DNA of 64,000 nt from Oncomelania hupensis (lineage: Eukaryota; Mollusca; Gastropoda; Littorinimorpha; Pomatiopsidae). Below are positions 1 to 10,269 of this stretch, piece after piece; the first letter of the stretch is position 1, and every line of letters starts with the position of its first letter. The DNA lies in the NCBI GenBank assembly GCA_036898135.1, contig CM072525.1, positions 56,415,874 through 56,479,873 of the forward strand. The letters run 5' to 3'. Position numbers and translations under genes: made by a program. Below the pieces are notes generated by a model. It worked only from the letters and a program-made list of their open reading frames with translations. It had not been told where the DNA came from and did no database searches.

Positions 1-1
1 T

Positions 2-1103
2 TTGATCCAACAATTACCTACCCCTTTTTTGTTAATGGATGCTCACCCCTGTGGGGCAGCTATCGTACCGATACTCAAGGGAAAATAATTGAAGACATTT
101 TAGACTCATTGAATCTGGTAACTTTGAACGAGGGTGCTCCAACTTTTTCCTGTTCAAGAACTACTTCTTTATCCCACATTGATATATCGATCTGTGATCC
201 CTCCCTACTTTTGGATTTTAAATGGACAGTTTTAGAAGATCATGGCAGCGATAATTTTCCGGTTCTATTAAAATATGATTCAGACAACCTTGAGCTTTTT
301 ACAGACGGGTCAAAGAAAGGAGACTCGATTGCTGCTGCGTCGATCTCTGGGAGACACCTAGACCAGCCTTTGCAACACCATCTACCTGATTTTTCTGTTT
401 ATTTAGCTGAGCTCAAGGCATTCCATCTAGCTCTGAAGCAGGTTTATCCAAAAGAACCTCATTTTTAATCATGTCTGATTCACTGTCAGCACTTCAGGCT
501 CTTTCCACGAGAAAGATATCGCACCTTTTTCTGGCAGAGATCCATGACCTTCACACACAACTTGTTTCTGAGGGTAAAAAGATAGTTTGTATGTGAGTAC
601 CTGGTCACATGGGCATCCGCGGCAATATTACAGTGGACAAAGCGGCTTAAGAAACTCTGCATCTTGATTTCCCTTCAGAGATTTTCCAGTGTGTTCCATA
701 CTCTGATCTGCGTTGTATGACTGGATCTTATTGTAAAAGGCTGTGGCAGACTGACTGGTCTAACCATATCAGTAACAAATTATTTCAAATTCTTCCCAAT
801 TGAGCTTCTTTGCCTAACTTTGCCTCCACTTGCAAAGAAGAAACAGTTTTGTCTGGCCTTCATATTGGGCATACTTATGTCACCCACAGTTTCCTTTTAA
901 ATGGAAAAGAACCACCATGGTGCTTTGCATGTTATAAATCCCTTTCTGTTCGCCATTTCATGTCATTGTCTGAATGTGCTGCTCTGCTTGATGAAAAAGA
1001 AACATATTTTGGTTCAATACCTTTCAAAGAGATTTTTAAAGTATGCAATGGTCAACACCTGTTTCAATTTTTACATGATGTTGGTTTGTTTTATCGCATA
1101 TAA
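2..1103 (+). pseudogene. Decayed non-LTR retrotransposon: endonuclease tail joined to RNase H, then C-terminal zinc-finger region
   Basis: The frame opening at base 2 reads the C-terminal part of an AP-like endonuclease (LWGSYRTDTQGK near the start, HIDISICDP, then GSDNFPV where families have GSDHFPV). It passes directly into an RNase H start (LELFTDGSKKG) at about 292-325, so the whole reverse transcriptase is missing. After a stop at 466-468 the RNase H continues in other frames, ending with VPGHMGIRGNITVDKAA around 597-648. The 810-1103 frame holds the usual C-terminal block (LHIGHTYVTHSFLLNGKEPP, a CFAC pair). Several stops and frameshifts make it a pseudogene. An RNase H behind the endonuclease points to an I-group LINE; the exact clade is not resolved. 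Confidence 0.75.
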
Positions 1104-1385
1104 ATCATGTCGTCTTGTTTTTGTGTTGTTGGTTGGATTTTTTTGGTAAGACTGATTTTAGTGATTTGATTAAAGAAAGAGAACTTATTTTTAATACGTC
1201 GGATTTAAAGATTTTTCAAGAGGTTGCGTGTGAAAGTTTGTTTGTATATTTAAGAGTAACAGGCTTGTTTTTTTAAAGATTTTAACCATTTTATAATATT
1301 TTAAGATAGCGTCTCTCTGGTCCTGATTTGGCTGGGAAGAGTCCGCTGGACCTAAAGCAATAATCATGTCATGTAATGTAACTGG
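1104..1385 (+). repeat. 3' UTR and ATGTA-type tail of the same non-LTR element
   Basis: No ORF. The segment ends with a block at 1321-1385 (TCCTGATTTGGCT, GTCCGCTGGACCTAAAGCAA, then ATGT/ATGTA repeats) that recurs almost unchanged at 17480-17542. A shared terminus plus a short tandem tail is typical of a LINE 3' end. 1386-1595 carries nothing I recognise. Confidence 0.6.
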
Positions 1386-1595
1386 TGAGTAACCCACCAC
1401 ATGTCTTTAGTAGATGTTAATGCTACTATATTACTACCAGCATCAGCTATTGTCCATCCTTCTTTACCTGTGTCTTGTATAGTGGTTTGCACTGCAGTTA
1501 GCTCAGTGATGTACACAGTATACTCGAATATCTGGCGATAACATTGCAGTCTGTACAGACAGTGGCTCAAACCCCGTTAACAGCCTGGAGTAAAT

Positions 1596-2455
1596 GTAGC
1601 GGAAAGGGTTGAGGCTTGGGAGAGAAATTGTCTACCTTGAATTTCTTGGTTAGACTAGCCTTGGGTGGCTCTTGCTGTGCAGAATCCTTTCGGGATGCAG
1701 AACAGGGTGACACGACATTTGTTCTCCCTGGCTGACCATTCGCCTCCTGCTTTTGGTGGTGAGCGGGACTATATTGTTGGTAGGCATTTTATGCAAGTCG
1801 GTGGCAGCAACTTTGCAGCGAAGTGTCGTGGCACTAGTAGCCGGCAACCCGGTACTACCAACCAAGCATCACCGCCTTGAAGGGCAAATATTTTTATGTC
1901 CCTTTTTTGAGGGATAAAATGAAAATAACAGCTCGGGTTGGGCCGTGTTCTCAAGGTTGGTGGCCGAGAGACGGGAGTCAAATACCTCTGCTTGGCTGCA
2001 AGTGGTGCAAACAACCGGAAACAGGATGATGCTGGACCATGGTAACTGCTGAATGCAGTTTTTTCACTGTTAAGTCAGTGACTATGGACTGACTGGGCGT
2101 AGTAAGTGTCAGTTCCAGACATACCTGTTGCGAACTGGGGAACCATGAGGACATGGTTTGATTTGAGCTGTGGAATCTGTAGCGGAAATTGAGGCGACTG
2201 GTTGAGGCTTGAGAGAGAAATTTTCTACCTTGAATTTCTTGGTTAGACTAGCCTTGGGTGTCTCCTGCTGTGCACAATCCTCAACATTTGTTCTCCCCGG
2301 CTGACCATCTGCCTTCTGCTTTTGGTGGTGAGTGGGACTACATTGTAGGCAGGCATTTTATGCAAGTCGTAGGCAGCGGCTTTGCAGCGAAGTGTCGAGG
2401 CACTAGTAGCTGGCAACCTGGTTTGCTACCAACCAGGCTTCACCGCCTTGCAGTG
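1596..2455 (+). repeat. Imperfect direct duplication, units 1596-1890 and 2179-2455
   Basis: Both units start GTAGCGGAAA and share the block running from TTGGTTAGACTAGCCTTGGG through TTTTGGTGGTGAG to CACCGCCTTG, with scattered substitutions and one indel of about 20 bases. The spacer 1891-2178 is unrelated single-copy sequence in this window. The second unit is cut off where the LTR retrotransposon begins at 2456. No coding function is visible; the short ORFs in it are not conserved between the two units. Confidence 0.75.
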
Positions 2456-3068
2456 TGTAGAGAACGTGAATTTTCCGGTTCCCAATAAATATTTATAATT
2501 TTAGAATGTGAGTTATTTTTTTGAATATCTTATGTTATTATTTTCATTGGCAAAAATTTTTGAACCAATGGAATAATGAATAGCTGGCAGGTCAGGGCAA
2601 TTGAAGCTGACTTGATTTGTATGTTCCCAGGAGTGAGGTTGTAGAGTCATTGTGTCAGGACAGGAAAAGGAAAAAAAAGATAAAGAAAAAAAAGTGGAGA
2701 GGTAGAAAGCACTGAGAACTTATCAGGGTGTGTAGGTTCGGTGGACTTTCTCTCTGAAAGTGGATGTATATTGTACTGTAAGATTACAGTTGGCTACGGG
2801 AAGCTGGTGTTAGCTTCATACACCTGGACACACGGCGTTGTCTTGGAGAATGGAGAAGGGGTGACTCGGGAAACGTCGGTGGTCAGCCGTACTCCTCATA
2901 CCTGACCAAGGCACCATTGCTACCTCAGACAGATAGGGCAGGCGCTCGCCCATCTGCCTGTCTACAAAATCACTGTTCGTCCATCTGCCCGTCTACATCA
3001 TCACTGTCGATTAACTGCCTGTCTACACGACTCTGTAGCTCAGCTTAGCCGACGTGTGCACATGGTCC

Positions 3069-6008
3069 TATCCTATCCTATCCTGTCCCATAACCCGAAG
3101 GTCGTAGGGGCACCACAGATGATCGCTTAACCAGCATACTCCATCTTTCTCTGTCCTCAGCAGCCCTCATGGCTTCGCTCAGTGTCAAACCAGTCCATTC
3201 TCGAATGTTGTCCTCCCACCTCTTTTTCGGTCTCCCCCTTCTTCTACCTCCTTGCACTGTGCCTTGCAGAATGGTCTTTGCAAGGCCTGATGATCTGGTG
3301 ACGTGGCCATACCATCGGAGTTTCCGTTTCTTCACCACTGTGAGCAGGTCATCGTGTTGTCCAATGGCTTGTGTGATGGTCTGTCGGACTTCAACGTTGG
3401 TGATGTGTTGGGTATAGGAAATGCACAGAAGTCTTCTGTAGCACCTCATCTCCATGCTTTGTATTCTTCGTTGGAGATCTGCTGTGAGGGTCCATGCTTC
3501 GCAAGCATATAGGAAGATGGAGATGACCAGAGATCGCAGCAGTCTTACTTTGGAATGTAGACTGATGGTTCTGTCTTTCCAAATGGGCTTCAACCTTGTC
3601 AGGGCAGCAGTTGTTTGTGCGATCCTGGAGAGGACTTCCTGTCGAGACCCATTGTCTGACACAATGGCTCCTAAATATTTGAAGCTGTGCACTGTGTTGA
3701 GGGATTGGCCTTGTACTTTGATGTCCGTGTTGATGCCATTGGTGTTGTTGGTCATCATTTTGGTCTTCTCTGCACTTATTTCCATTCCATAAGCTCTGGA
3801 GGTGGTGTCAAGCTTCTGTACAAGCTGTTCAAGTTCTTGTTCCTCTCCAGCCAATCCATCAATATCGTCCGCAAAACGAAGATTGGAGATTGCTCTGCCC
3901 CCTATGCTGACTGTGCCTTCGTGATCTGCAAGAGCATCTGACATGATGCGCTCTAGGAAGATGTTGAAGAGTGTTGGAGAGAGTAGGCATCCTTGACGCA
4001 CACCGATTGTTGTTCTGAACCAGTTCCCGATGACGCTGTTATGGAGGACTGCACTGGTAGCCTTGTCATACAGGCTTTTGATGACTTCTATGATTTTAGG
4101 GCTGATGTTGTACACTTTCATGGTTGCCCATAGAGCTGCATGCCAGACTCGGTCAAATGCCTTCTTGAAGTCTATGAACACATGATATAGATGTTGTTGG
4201 TGCTGTAGGTATTTCTCACAGATTATTCTGAGGTTGAAAATCTGTTCAGTGGTACTTCGCCCTGCCATGAATCCTGCTTGTTCTTCAGCTATGATTTGTT
4301 CAGCTTGTGGTTTCAACCTGTTGAGTATTATTTTCAGGAGGACCTTGCTGGGATGGCTGATGAGGCTGATGGTGCGGTAATTTTCACACTCCTGAAGGTT
4401 ACCTTTTTTAGGAAGAGTGATGACAAGCGACTGGGTCCATGGTGTAGGCCATTCCCCACTCTGCCAGATCTTGTTACAGATAGTGGTGAGAGCATCAGTC
4501 ATCGCTTCTCCTCCTGCTTGTAGCAGTTCCGCTGGTATGTTGTCCACTCCCGCTGACTTCCCTTTCTTCAGCGATTGCACTGCTGCCTCAACTTCTTCCC
4601 GGAGAATTGGGAGGATTTCTTCTTCTTCTCTGCTCTCGGGACATGCTAGAACTGATGGGTCTCCATTTGGTGTATGGTTGTAAAGGTCAGAGCAGTACTC
4701 TGTCCATCTGTCCAAGACTTCTTGTTCTTCTGTAAGGCAAATGCCAGACTTGCTTTGGATAGTGGAGACTTTGGGCTGTTTAACACTTGTCAGCCGCTTC
4801 ACAGTCTGGTAGGCCTTTTTGCTGTTGTTCTTGTTCAGATTGTTCTCTATTTCCTGGCATTGATCTTCTATCCAGTTCTCCTTTGCTGTGCGCATGCCTT
4901 TTCGGATGTCATTGTTGATTTTTCGGTAGACATCAGCTCCCTGTGAGGTGTTCTTTTTCTTTTTTAACTCTCTTCGTTTATCACACAGATCCAAAAGTTC
5001 GGGTGTGATCCACGGCTTCTTCTTTGGTCGGTGCTTGCCAAGGATCTCAGTGGCGGCATCTGTTACAGCTGAGTTGAAGGTATTGGTCATGGTGTTGACA
5101 TCTACTTCGCCTGCCCCCAAAATAAGCAGTGATGCAAATTTCCCTCCAATTGTGGCCTGAAATATTTTTGCCACCTCCGGGTCTTGCAGTTTGTCCAGGT
5201 CGAACTTCAGCCTAGTGCACTTTGCTGTATTTACTCTCTTCAAATGGAGCCGGAAAGACATCATCACGAGATCGTGGTCACTTCCAATGTCTGCTCCTGG
5301 AAAAGTGCGTGTCCTGCCAATGTTGATGCTTGATCTGAAGCGTTTCTTGACCATGATGTAGTCGATCTGGTTGTGATGTTCCCCGCCGGGACTGTGCCAT
5401 GTCCATCGTCTGGATTTTTTGTGGAGACCAAGCGTGTTTGCCAGTACCAGATTGTTGTATCTGGCAAACTCCAATAGCCTCAGACCCCTGTCATTTGTCT
5501 CGTTGTTGCAGTGGGGTCCGCATGTGTCTCCCCAGTTGCGGTGCGCATCTTGGCCAACCTTGGCATTCCAGTCGCCTTGCACTATGACTATGTCCTTCTT
5601 CGGCACTTGGTCAAGGACCGCCTGTATATTTTCATAAAAATCCTCCACTTCGCTGTCTTCATAGTCTGATGTTGGGGCATAGGCCTGGATGATGGTAATG
5701 TTGAAAGGGGTTGCTCTCAGACGGATGGTAATGAGTCTACTGGAGACTGGGCGGCAACCCATGACAGTGGCTAGAATGTTCTTGTGGACCAAGAATCCAA
5801 CGCCGTGTTCGTGCCTGTCATCTCTACCGCTGAAATAGAGCTTGTGGCCTTTGTCAGTCGTTGTTTCACCTAAGCCTTTCCAGCGCAGTTCGCTGATACC
5901 TAGAACGTTCCATCGATAGTGGTCCAGCTCGTGGGCCAGTTCTTCTAATTTTCCTTCCGCAGTTAGGGTCCTGACGTTCCAGGTTCCTATGACGATGTTG
6001 TTTCTCGT
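3069..6008 (-). mobile_element. RTE-clade (BovB-like) LINE inserted in the 5' LTR
   Basis: On the minus strand the element starts ACGAGAAACAAC at about 6008 and ends in a short GGATA tandem tail at 3069-3086. TGGTCC lies on both sides (3063-3068 and 6008-6013), and the 3' LTR shows the uninterrupted target as CATGGTCCCTTCAG, so the insertion boundaries are firm to a base or two. Almost the whole element is coding. A second copy in the window (minus strand, 25205 down to 19564, itself interrupted) begins at the same 5' base, which suggests this is the true 5' end and not a random truncation. Confidence 0.9.
3078..6008 (-). CDS. RTE-type endonuclease / reverse transcriptase polyprotein, open frame
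   Basis: About 976 codons without a stop. Endonuclease motifs run in order from the N-terminus: GTWNVRTL, GISELRWKG, IIQAYAPTSDY, QGDWNAKVG, NQIDYIMV and GSDHDLVMMSF. The reverse transcriptase follows with KSAGVDNIPAELL, ENYRTISLISHPSKVLLKII, FIDFKKAFDRVW, GVRQGCLLSP and the catalytic FADD (LRFADDIDGL). The tail has the RTE-typical LRWYGHVTRSSG and RGRPKKRWEDNI. The frame stays open upstream into LTR sequence to 6068, but those residues belong to the host LTR. There is no ATG at the element's 5' end. The stop codon (3078-3080) is formed by the GGATA tail itself. The product would nick target DNA and copy its RNA by target-primed reverse transcription. Confidence 0.88.
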   Translation of the reverse strand, partial: TRNNIVIGTWNVRTLTAEGKLEELAHELDHYRWNVLGISELRWKGLGETTTDKGHKLYFSGRDDRHEHGVGFLVHKNILATVMGCRPVSSRLITIRLRATPFNITIIQAYAPTSDYEDSEVEDFYENIQAVLDQVPKKDIVIVQGDWNAKVGQDAHRNWGDTCGPHCNNETNDRGLRLLEFARYNNLVLANTLGLHKKSRRWTWHSPGGEHHNQIDYIMVKKRFRSSINIGRTRTFPGADIGSDHDLVMMSFRLHLKRVNTAKCTRLKFDLDKLQDPEVAKIFQATIGGKFASLLILGAGEVDVNTMTNTFNSAVTDAATEILGKHRPKKKPWITPELLDLCDKRRELKKKKNTSQGADVYRKINNDIRKGMRTAKENWIEDQCQEIENNLNKNNSKKAYQTVKRLTSVKQPKVSTIQSKSGICLTEEQEVLDRWTEYCSDLYNHTPNGDPSVLACPESREEEEILPILREEVEAAVQSLKKGKSAGVDNIPAELLQAGGEAMTDALTTICNKIWQSGEWPTPWTQSLVITLPKKGNLQECENYRTISLISHPSKVLLKIILNRLKPQAEQIIAEEQAGFMAGRSTTEQIFNLRIICEKYLQHQQHLYHVFIDFKKAFDRVWHAALWATMKVYNISPKIIEVIKSLYDKATSAVLHNSVIGNWFRTTIGVRQGCLLSPTLFNIFLERIMSDALADHEGTVSIGGRAISNLRFADDIDGLAGEEQELEQLVQKLDTTSRAYGMEISAEKTKMMTNNTNGINTDIKVQGQSLNTVHSFKYLGAIVSDNGSRQEVLSRIAQTTAALTRLKPIWKDRTISLHSKVRLLRSLVISIFLYACEAWTLTADLQRRIQSMEMRCYRRLLCISYTQHITNVEVRQTITQAIGQHDDLLTVVKKRKLRWYGHVTRSSGLAKTILQGTVQGGRRRGRPKKRWEDNIREWTGLTLSEAMRAAEDRERWSMLVKRSSVVPLRPSGYGTG

Positions 6009-6388
6009 GGTCCTTTCAGTTATAGAGGTAACGCGCTTTTTGTGTTTATTTTGGGTCAGGACATGCAAATGCTGGCCGTGTGCATTTTGCAGTCATTTAA
6101 ACTGGACAGTGAGGTGTGAGAGATTAGTGTAAAAATATTGGTGTAAAAAGATTGGTGTGAAAGATTGCTGTAAAATAGTGTGATTTAGTTATATAAAGTA
6201 TTGAGATCGTGGAGCTTATATTTTTGTGTTGGTGTTTGCCTGTGTTAGTGAGAATCTGTGAATTTGCGGGTGTGGTAGTAAACAGAGACTTGCACACACA
6301 CTTTATTTTTTATCTAGGAGTCCATTACATTTTGCATTCACTTAACTATTATAAACAGGCACACACATCCAAATATCCATACGTTACA

Positions 6389-7439
6389 TCTGGTGACCCT
6401 GTTTTTTTCTCTGTGTTAATATTGTAGTTCATAGGTTTGTTAGTATTTAGGTCAATTCTTTAACAACATTGGGTAGTGCTTAGTTGTTTCCCTTGTTTAG
6501 TGTTGAGGTGCGTTTGTGTGTACTGTTGTGTTTGTGGGATGTTTGATGTTATTAGTGGTTTTAGACCGTCTCCAGTTTCACGGTAGGGTGCTCCTGTATA
6601 GTTTCAGAGTTGCTCAAGGGCTTAGTATCTTTTTTCTTCCTGTGGGGTCTATATTCTTTTTCATTACTCTTTCTGCTTTCTTAGTATTGATTTGTTTACA
6701 TTGGTTCTAGTTATCTGTGTTCTAAGTAGGGCTAACTGTGTGTGTGTGAATCGGTGAGTGAGTTAGAAGTTCCACGTTCTTCTTTTATTATAGGTTAGTT
6801 ACAAAAGCCCTTTAGTGTTAATATATTTCTTGATTTGTTTCTTTAATTTATTCTTTAATAATTTTGGAAATTATTTGTTGAATTTGTTGCTTTGTTGTAT
6901 ATATATATATTTAAATATTGATTGAACTTATTGGTTGATTTTGCATTGATTATTGTTTGAGTTGCTAGTATTTGATCTGTTTGTATTATTATTGTTTATA
7001 TTTATTAGGTGTTAGAGTTTGTCATACTTTTTTTTTTAAAAATGTTTATCAAAATAGTTTTGTCTTTGAGGTGTTGAATTTTTTTTGGGGGGGAGGGAAA
7101 ATTTATAGGGTTTATATATTTGAGGACTTAGGTTAAATAAGCATTGTTGTTATTAATTTGGTATTGCGTTTACCTTAGACTAGTGGTTTTTATAATTTTA
7201 AAAAAAATTATAGTTGTTGAAATTTGATTGTTTGGTATTTGTGAGTTTATTGATTTGGTTTACTGCTATTTGTTATTTAGATTTGGTTCTCTTTGAGTTT
7301 ATTGTTGACTTGGATTGGTTAGGGCTATTGTCAGTTTTTACTTTTATCATTCTTTCTTGGGTGTTTGGGACTTAGTGTATATATTATAGTTAGTAGTAGG
7401 TGCTAATTTTGATTTATATTTTGAAAAATAAATTAAAAT
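6389..7439 (+). other. Retrotransposon leader with primer-binding region, no gene
   Basis: TGGTGACCCTG at 6391-6401 directly follows the LTR; the second LTR element of the window has the same TGGTGACCCTG at its LTR junction (32588 on), which supports it as the primer-binding site. The rest is T/A-rich leader without a convincing ORF. Confidence 0.55.
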
Positions 7440-8567
7440 ATGGATGACTATGATGAACTTTTTGAAAAGTTTATCAAACAAGCTACTACTTTGGAAATGA
7501 CTGACAAGCATAAATATGTTCAAAAATGTTTTGAGCGACCTGAAAGAAAAAAGAGAACGAGAGGCTAAACAAATAGAAAAGGAAATGGAAATGGAATCCA
7601 AAATAAAAGACAAGGAAATGGATATGGAATCCAAAACAAAAGACAAGGAAATGGGTATGGATATGGAATCCAAAAAACTACATATAGATATGGAATCCAA
7701 AAAACTACAAATAGATATGGAATCCAAAAGAATAGACATTGAACTTGAGAGAGAAAAAACAAAACAGTTAAAAATACAAGCTACTCAGGGTAGTTATGTT
7801 GCTGGACAAGATCAGGATCAAACTTATGCGAAGCATCAGTTTAAAGCTATGCCTATTTTTCCTATACTCCCCATGTTTATTGATTCATACCTGTTTCATT
7901 TTGAAACAAATGCTACTGCACTTGGCTGGAAAAAGGGACAATGGGTTGTGTATTTGGTCTGCTTTACTTGAAGGAAATGCTTTGAGTTTATATCACAGTT
8001 TAGCTTCCAATGGACATTGTGATTATGACAGTTTGAAAGACAATTTGTTGAACAAATTCCAATGTACTGCTGAAGGTTTCAGAGAGAAATTTTGTGCTAC
8101 CAAACCAGACTCTAATGAACGGTTTCAAACTTTTGGCATTGAACTTAATCAATTGTTTGATCGATGGGTTGCACTTTCAGGTGTAGAACGTTCGCTAGAG
8201 GGGATAGTTGATTTAATACTGGGTGAACAATTTCTTCAGAGTGTGTCTGCAGATCTTGCTACTTTCATTCGTGAGAGGATTGGTCAACCTCGAGGCCATA
8301 ATAAAATGTGCCGAAAGCTACCGTCTTGCTCGTCCGGGTAAGAATTTAGCTCGCAAGGCCAGTACTTCTGCTTTCTCGTCGGTTGGTCAGTTCAATACAG
8401 TTGCTGAGGCTAATGCGACTTTGGGTTGTTCGAATTTTCGCGGTGGATATGGTGGTTATCAACGTCAGGTTGTGGCTGCTAGAACTTTAATAGAAGTACG
8501 ACGTCTACTGTTGCGGATGCTCATCAAGGTCAAAGTCGTGGTGGATTCGGACACGTCTCGTCAGTGA
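7440..8567 (+). pseudogene. gag pseudogene, SCAN-like gag
   Basis: The start MDDYDELFEKFIKQA (ATG at 7440) aligns with the gag start of the intact element at 33732 (MSSVEEYDTLFNSFLTQA). A frameshift follows near 7530. The 7516-7971 frame is a charged coiled-coil stretch containing repeats of MESKK/MDMESK type, encoded by a short tandem repeat. The capsid-like region resumes in another frame from about 7940: LLEGNALSLYHSL, LLNKFQCTAEGFREKF, LFDRWVALSG, corresponding one for one with the intact gag. At least three frameshifts separate the pieces, so no full gag can be made. Confidence 0.8.
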
Positions 8568-9171
8568 ATTTTGCTAAATGTCAGCTTTGCAAAGGCAGTG
8601 GCCATTCTTCATTCAAATGTCCAATCTGAAACAATCTGACAAATCCATGCTACATTTGTGGGTTGGGGGACATGTTAAGAAAAGTTGTCTGTTTGCTACT
8701 TCTGCACTCAAAAAAGATACACCAAAGACTCAGATTGGTTCTGCTGCATTACCTGTTGATCCTGAGGTTGTCTGCTCAGTTGCTGCTCCAGCAATTGGTC
8801 ATCTACACTTAGAATTGGGTTCAGTGAAGGGTACTCTGTGTTCCGTTCTTCATGACACAGGTGCTACAATTTGTAGTGTGCGTCAAAGATTGGTTTCATC
8901 TCTTGAGTACATCGAAGGACAAGTTCGTTGTAAGACATTTGGAGGCGAGATTACTGTCTACCCACTCACCAAAATTGCAGTGTTCACACCATATTTTTCA
9001 GGTCAGTTGGTTTGTGCTGTGTTTCCTGATCCAGTTGCTGATCTTATCATTGGGAACATTGTTGGGTTGACAGATTCTGTTGTTGGTGCTCAGATTCCAG
9101 TTGATTCGAGTGTGTTGGCTGTCACTACTCAAGCTCGCACTACACAGAAGGATTTTCCCATACACCTTTAG
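8568..9171 (+). pseudogene. Two CCHC zinc knuckles (broken) and retroviral-type aspartic protease
   Basis: Just upstream and in another frame, CQLCKGSGHSSFKC (about 8580-8625) is a CX2CX4HX4C knuckle; a second, CYICGLGGHVKKSC, is broken by a one-base shift. The 8578-9171 frame then encodes the protease: LHDTGATICSV (active-site DTG near 8853), FGGEITVYPL, VADLIIGNIVGL. The same motifs occur in the intact element at 35100-35400 (LRDTGATICGV, VADLIVGNLPGV), so this is the pro domain of one retrotransposon group. It would have processed the gag-pol precursor. Confidence 0.8.
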
Positions 9172-9500
9172 TTGGTGTTTCTCAGGATTTTGGAGTTTCT
9201 CGTCAGGAGTTGATTGATTTTCAGAAATCAGAATCTTGCTTCATGTTTTTCGTGTGCTCAGTCAGGAGAAAAGAAAGCTGTTGGTTCTGCTACTTATTTT
9301 TTCTTTGTGGATGCAGGTGTTTTGTATTGTTCATACGAAAAACCAGGTCAAATTCTACAGCAGATTGTTGTTCCAGAGAAGTTATGTGTTGCTGTTTTGG
9401 CCACTGCACATGATCAGTTGCTTGCTGCTCATTGTGGTACACGTCGTACTTTGACTCGAGTTCTTTCAAAGTTTTTTTGGCCCGGAGTGTCAGAAGTCTA
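9172..9500 (+). pseudogene. Integrase N-terminal zinc-finger remnant directly after protease
   Basis: Starting near 9172, pieces read LVGVSQDFGVSRQELIDFQ, then in the 9214-9501 frame FFVDAGVLYCSYEKPGQ and HDQLLAAHCGTRRTLTRVL followed by FFWPG. This is the H-H part of the integrase H2C2 finger; the two cysteines and the DDE core are lost at 9501. It lies next to the protease, before the RNase H remnant, which is the order PR-IN-RT-RH. Confidence 0.72.
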
Positions 9501-10269
9501 GGTAGAAAGGAAAGGTTCCACAGGTACCGTTGGTTGTTGTCCAACACGTTGCTGAAGTTGAAGTGTGTGCGCATACAGTTGTTTGTGAAGGAAAGGTGGT
9601 AGAATGGGGTGATGTGATTTCGGACAAGTTTTTTGATATTGACAAGGAAAGGGTTTTTCCTCATAGACACGTTGGTTGTTGTTTGGTGGGTTCGGTTGTG
9701 TTGAGTTCTGAGGTGCTGCATGAAGAGACAACAAGACAAATTTTGGTGTCTGTGGGTGTTGTCCAGGATGATGAGGATGATGATGTTTTTCTGCCAACTC
9801 TGCCTTTGGCATCTTTTAAGACAGATGAGGACATTTCGTCAGTTGTGTTTGATGAGTTATTGCCTGCATCTGATCGTCAGGATCTTTTTGCTGTTTTTTC
9901 TGCTTATGCTGTTATTTTAATTTTGACAGCAATACCGGGTTCATTTGTAGGGGATATGTTTTTAATTGTTCTTTTGTTTGAGCTGTTTCGCAGTTCTCTC
10001 GTTTCCTGTGGGGTGTTGCATTTACATTGCAAACAGATCACAGATCCCTCACTTACATGCGGACATGTAGGTTCAAGAATACACAAATCATGCGATGGGC
10101 TCTGTCTTTGCAAGAGTACAATTTTCTTATTGAACCTCTTCCAGGATATCGCAACATTTTTGCTGATCTTTTGTCGCGATCGGCTGTTGATTGTGCCGTT
10201 GTTGTTGGGGAAATACTTTTGTTGAAAAAGAAACCTCAGTCGGTCTTTTTTTTTCATAAGAGGGGGTAA
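9501..10269 (+). pseudogene. Acidic linker and RNase H remnant, then polypurine tract
   Basis: The frame from about 9515 to 9900 is acidic (VVQDDEDDDVFLPTLP) and ends LPASDRQDLFAVFSAYA, resembling the linker just ahead of Gypsy reverse transcriptases. RT itself is absent. At 10020-10185 another frame gives LQTDHRSLTYM, MRWALSLQEYNFLIEPLPG and FADLLSRS, the end of a Gypsy RNase H. AAGAGGGGG at 10258-10266 is the polypurine tract that primes plus-strand synthesis. Confidence 0.68.

Larger units (their letters stand above)
2456..6388 (+). repeat. 5' LTR, split by a LINE at 3069-6008
   Basis: The LTR pieces 2456-3068 and 6014-6388 together match the 3' LTR. It opens TGTAGAGAACGTGAATTTTCC and closes CGTTACA. 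Substitutions relative to the 3' LTR are frequent, so the insertion is old. It contains CAATAAATATTTATAA near its start, a possible AT-rich core or polyadenylation region; that role is a guess. Confidence 0.8.

Noticed and set aside
6009..6068. Extra 20 codons at the N-terminus of the RTE ORF
   Set aside because: They are antisense LTR sequence, present without the LINE at 10860-10910, and begin with TTG and not ATG.
9290..9812. Minus-strand ORFs of 104-149 codons
   Set aside because: Opposite strand of the retroelement remnants; no recognisable domain.
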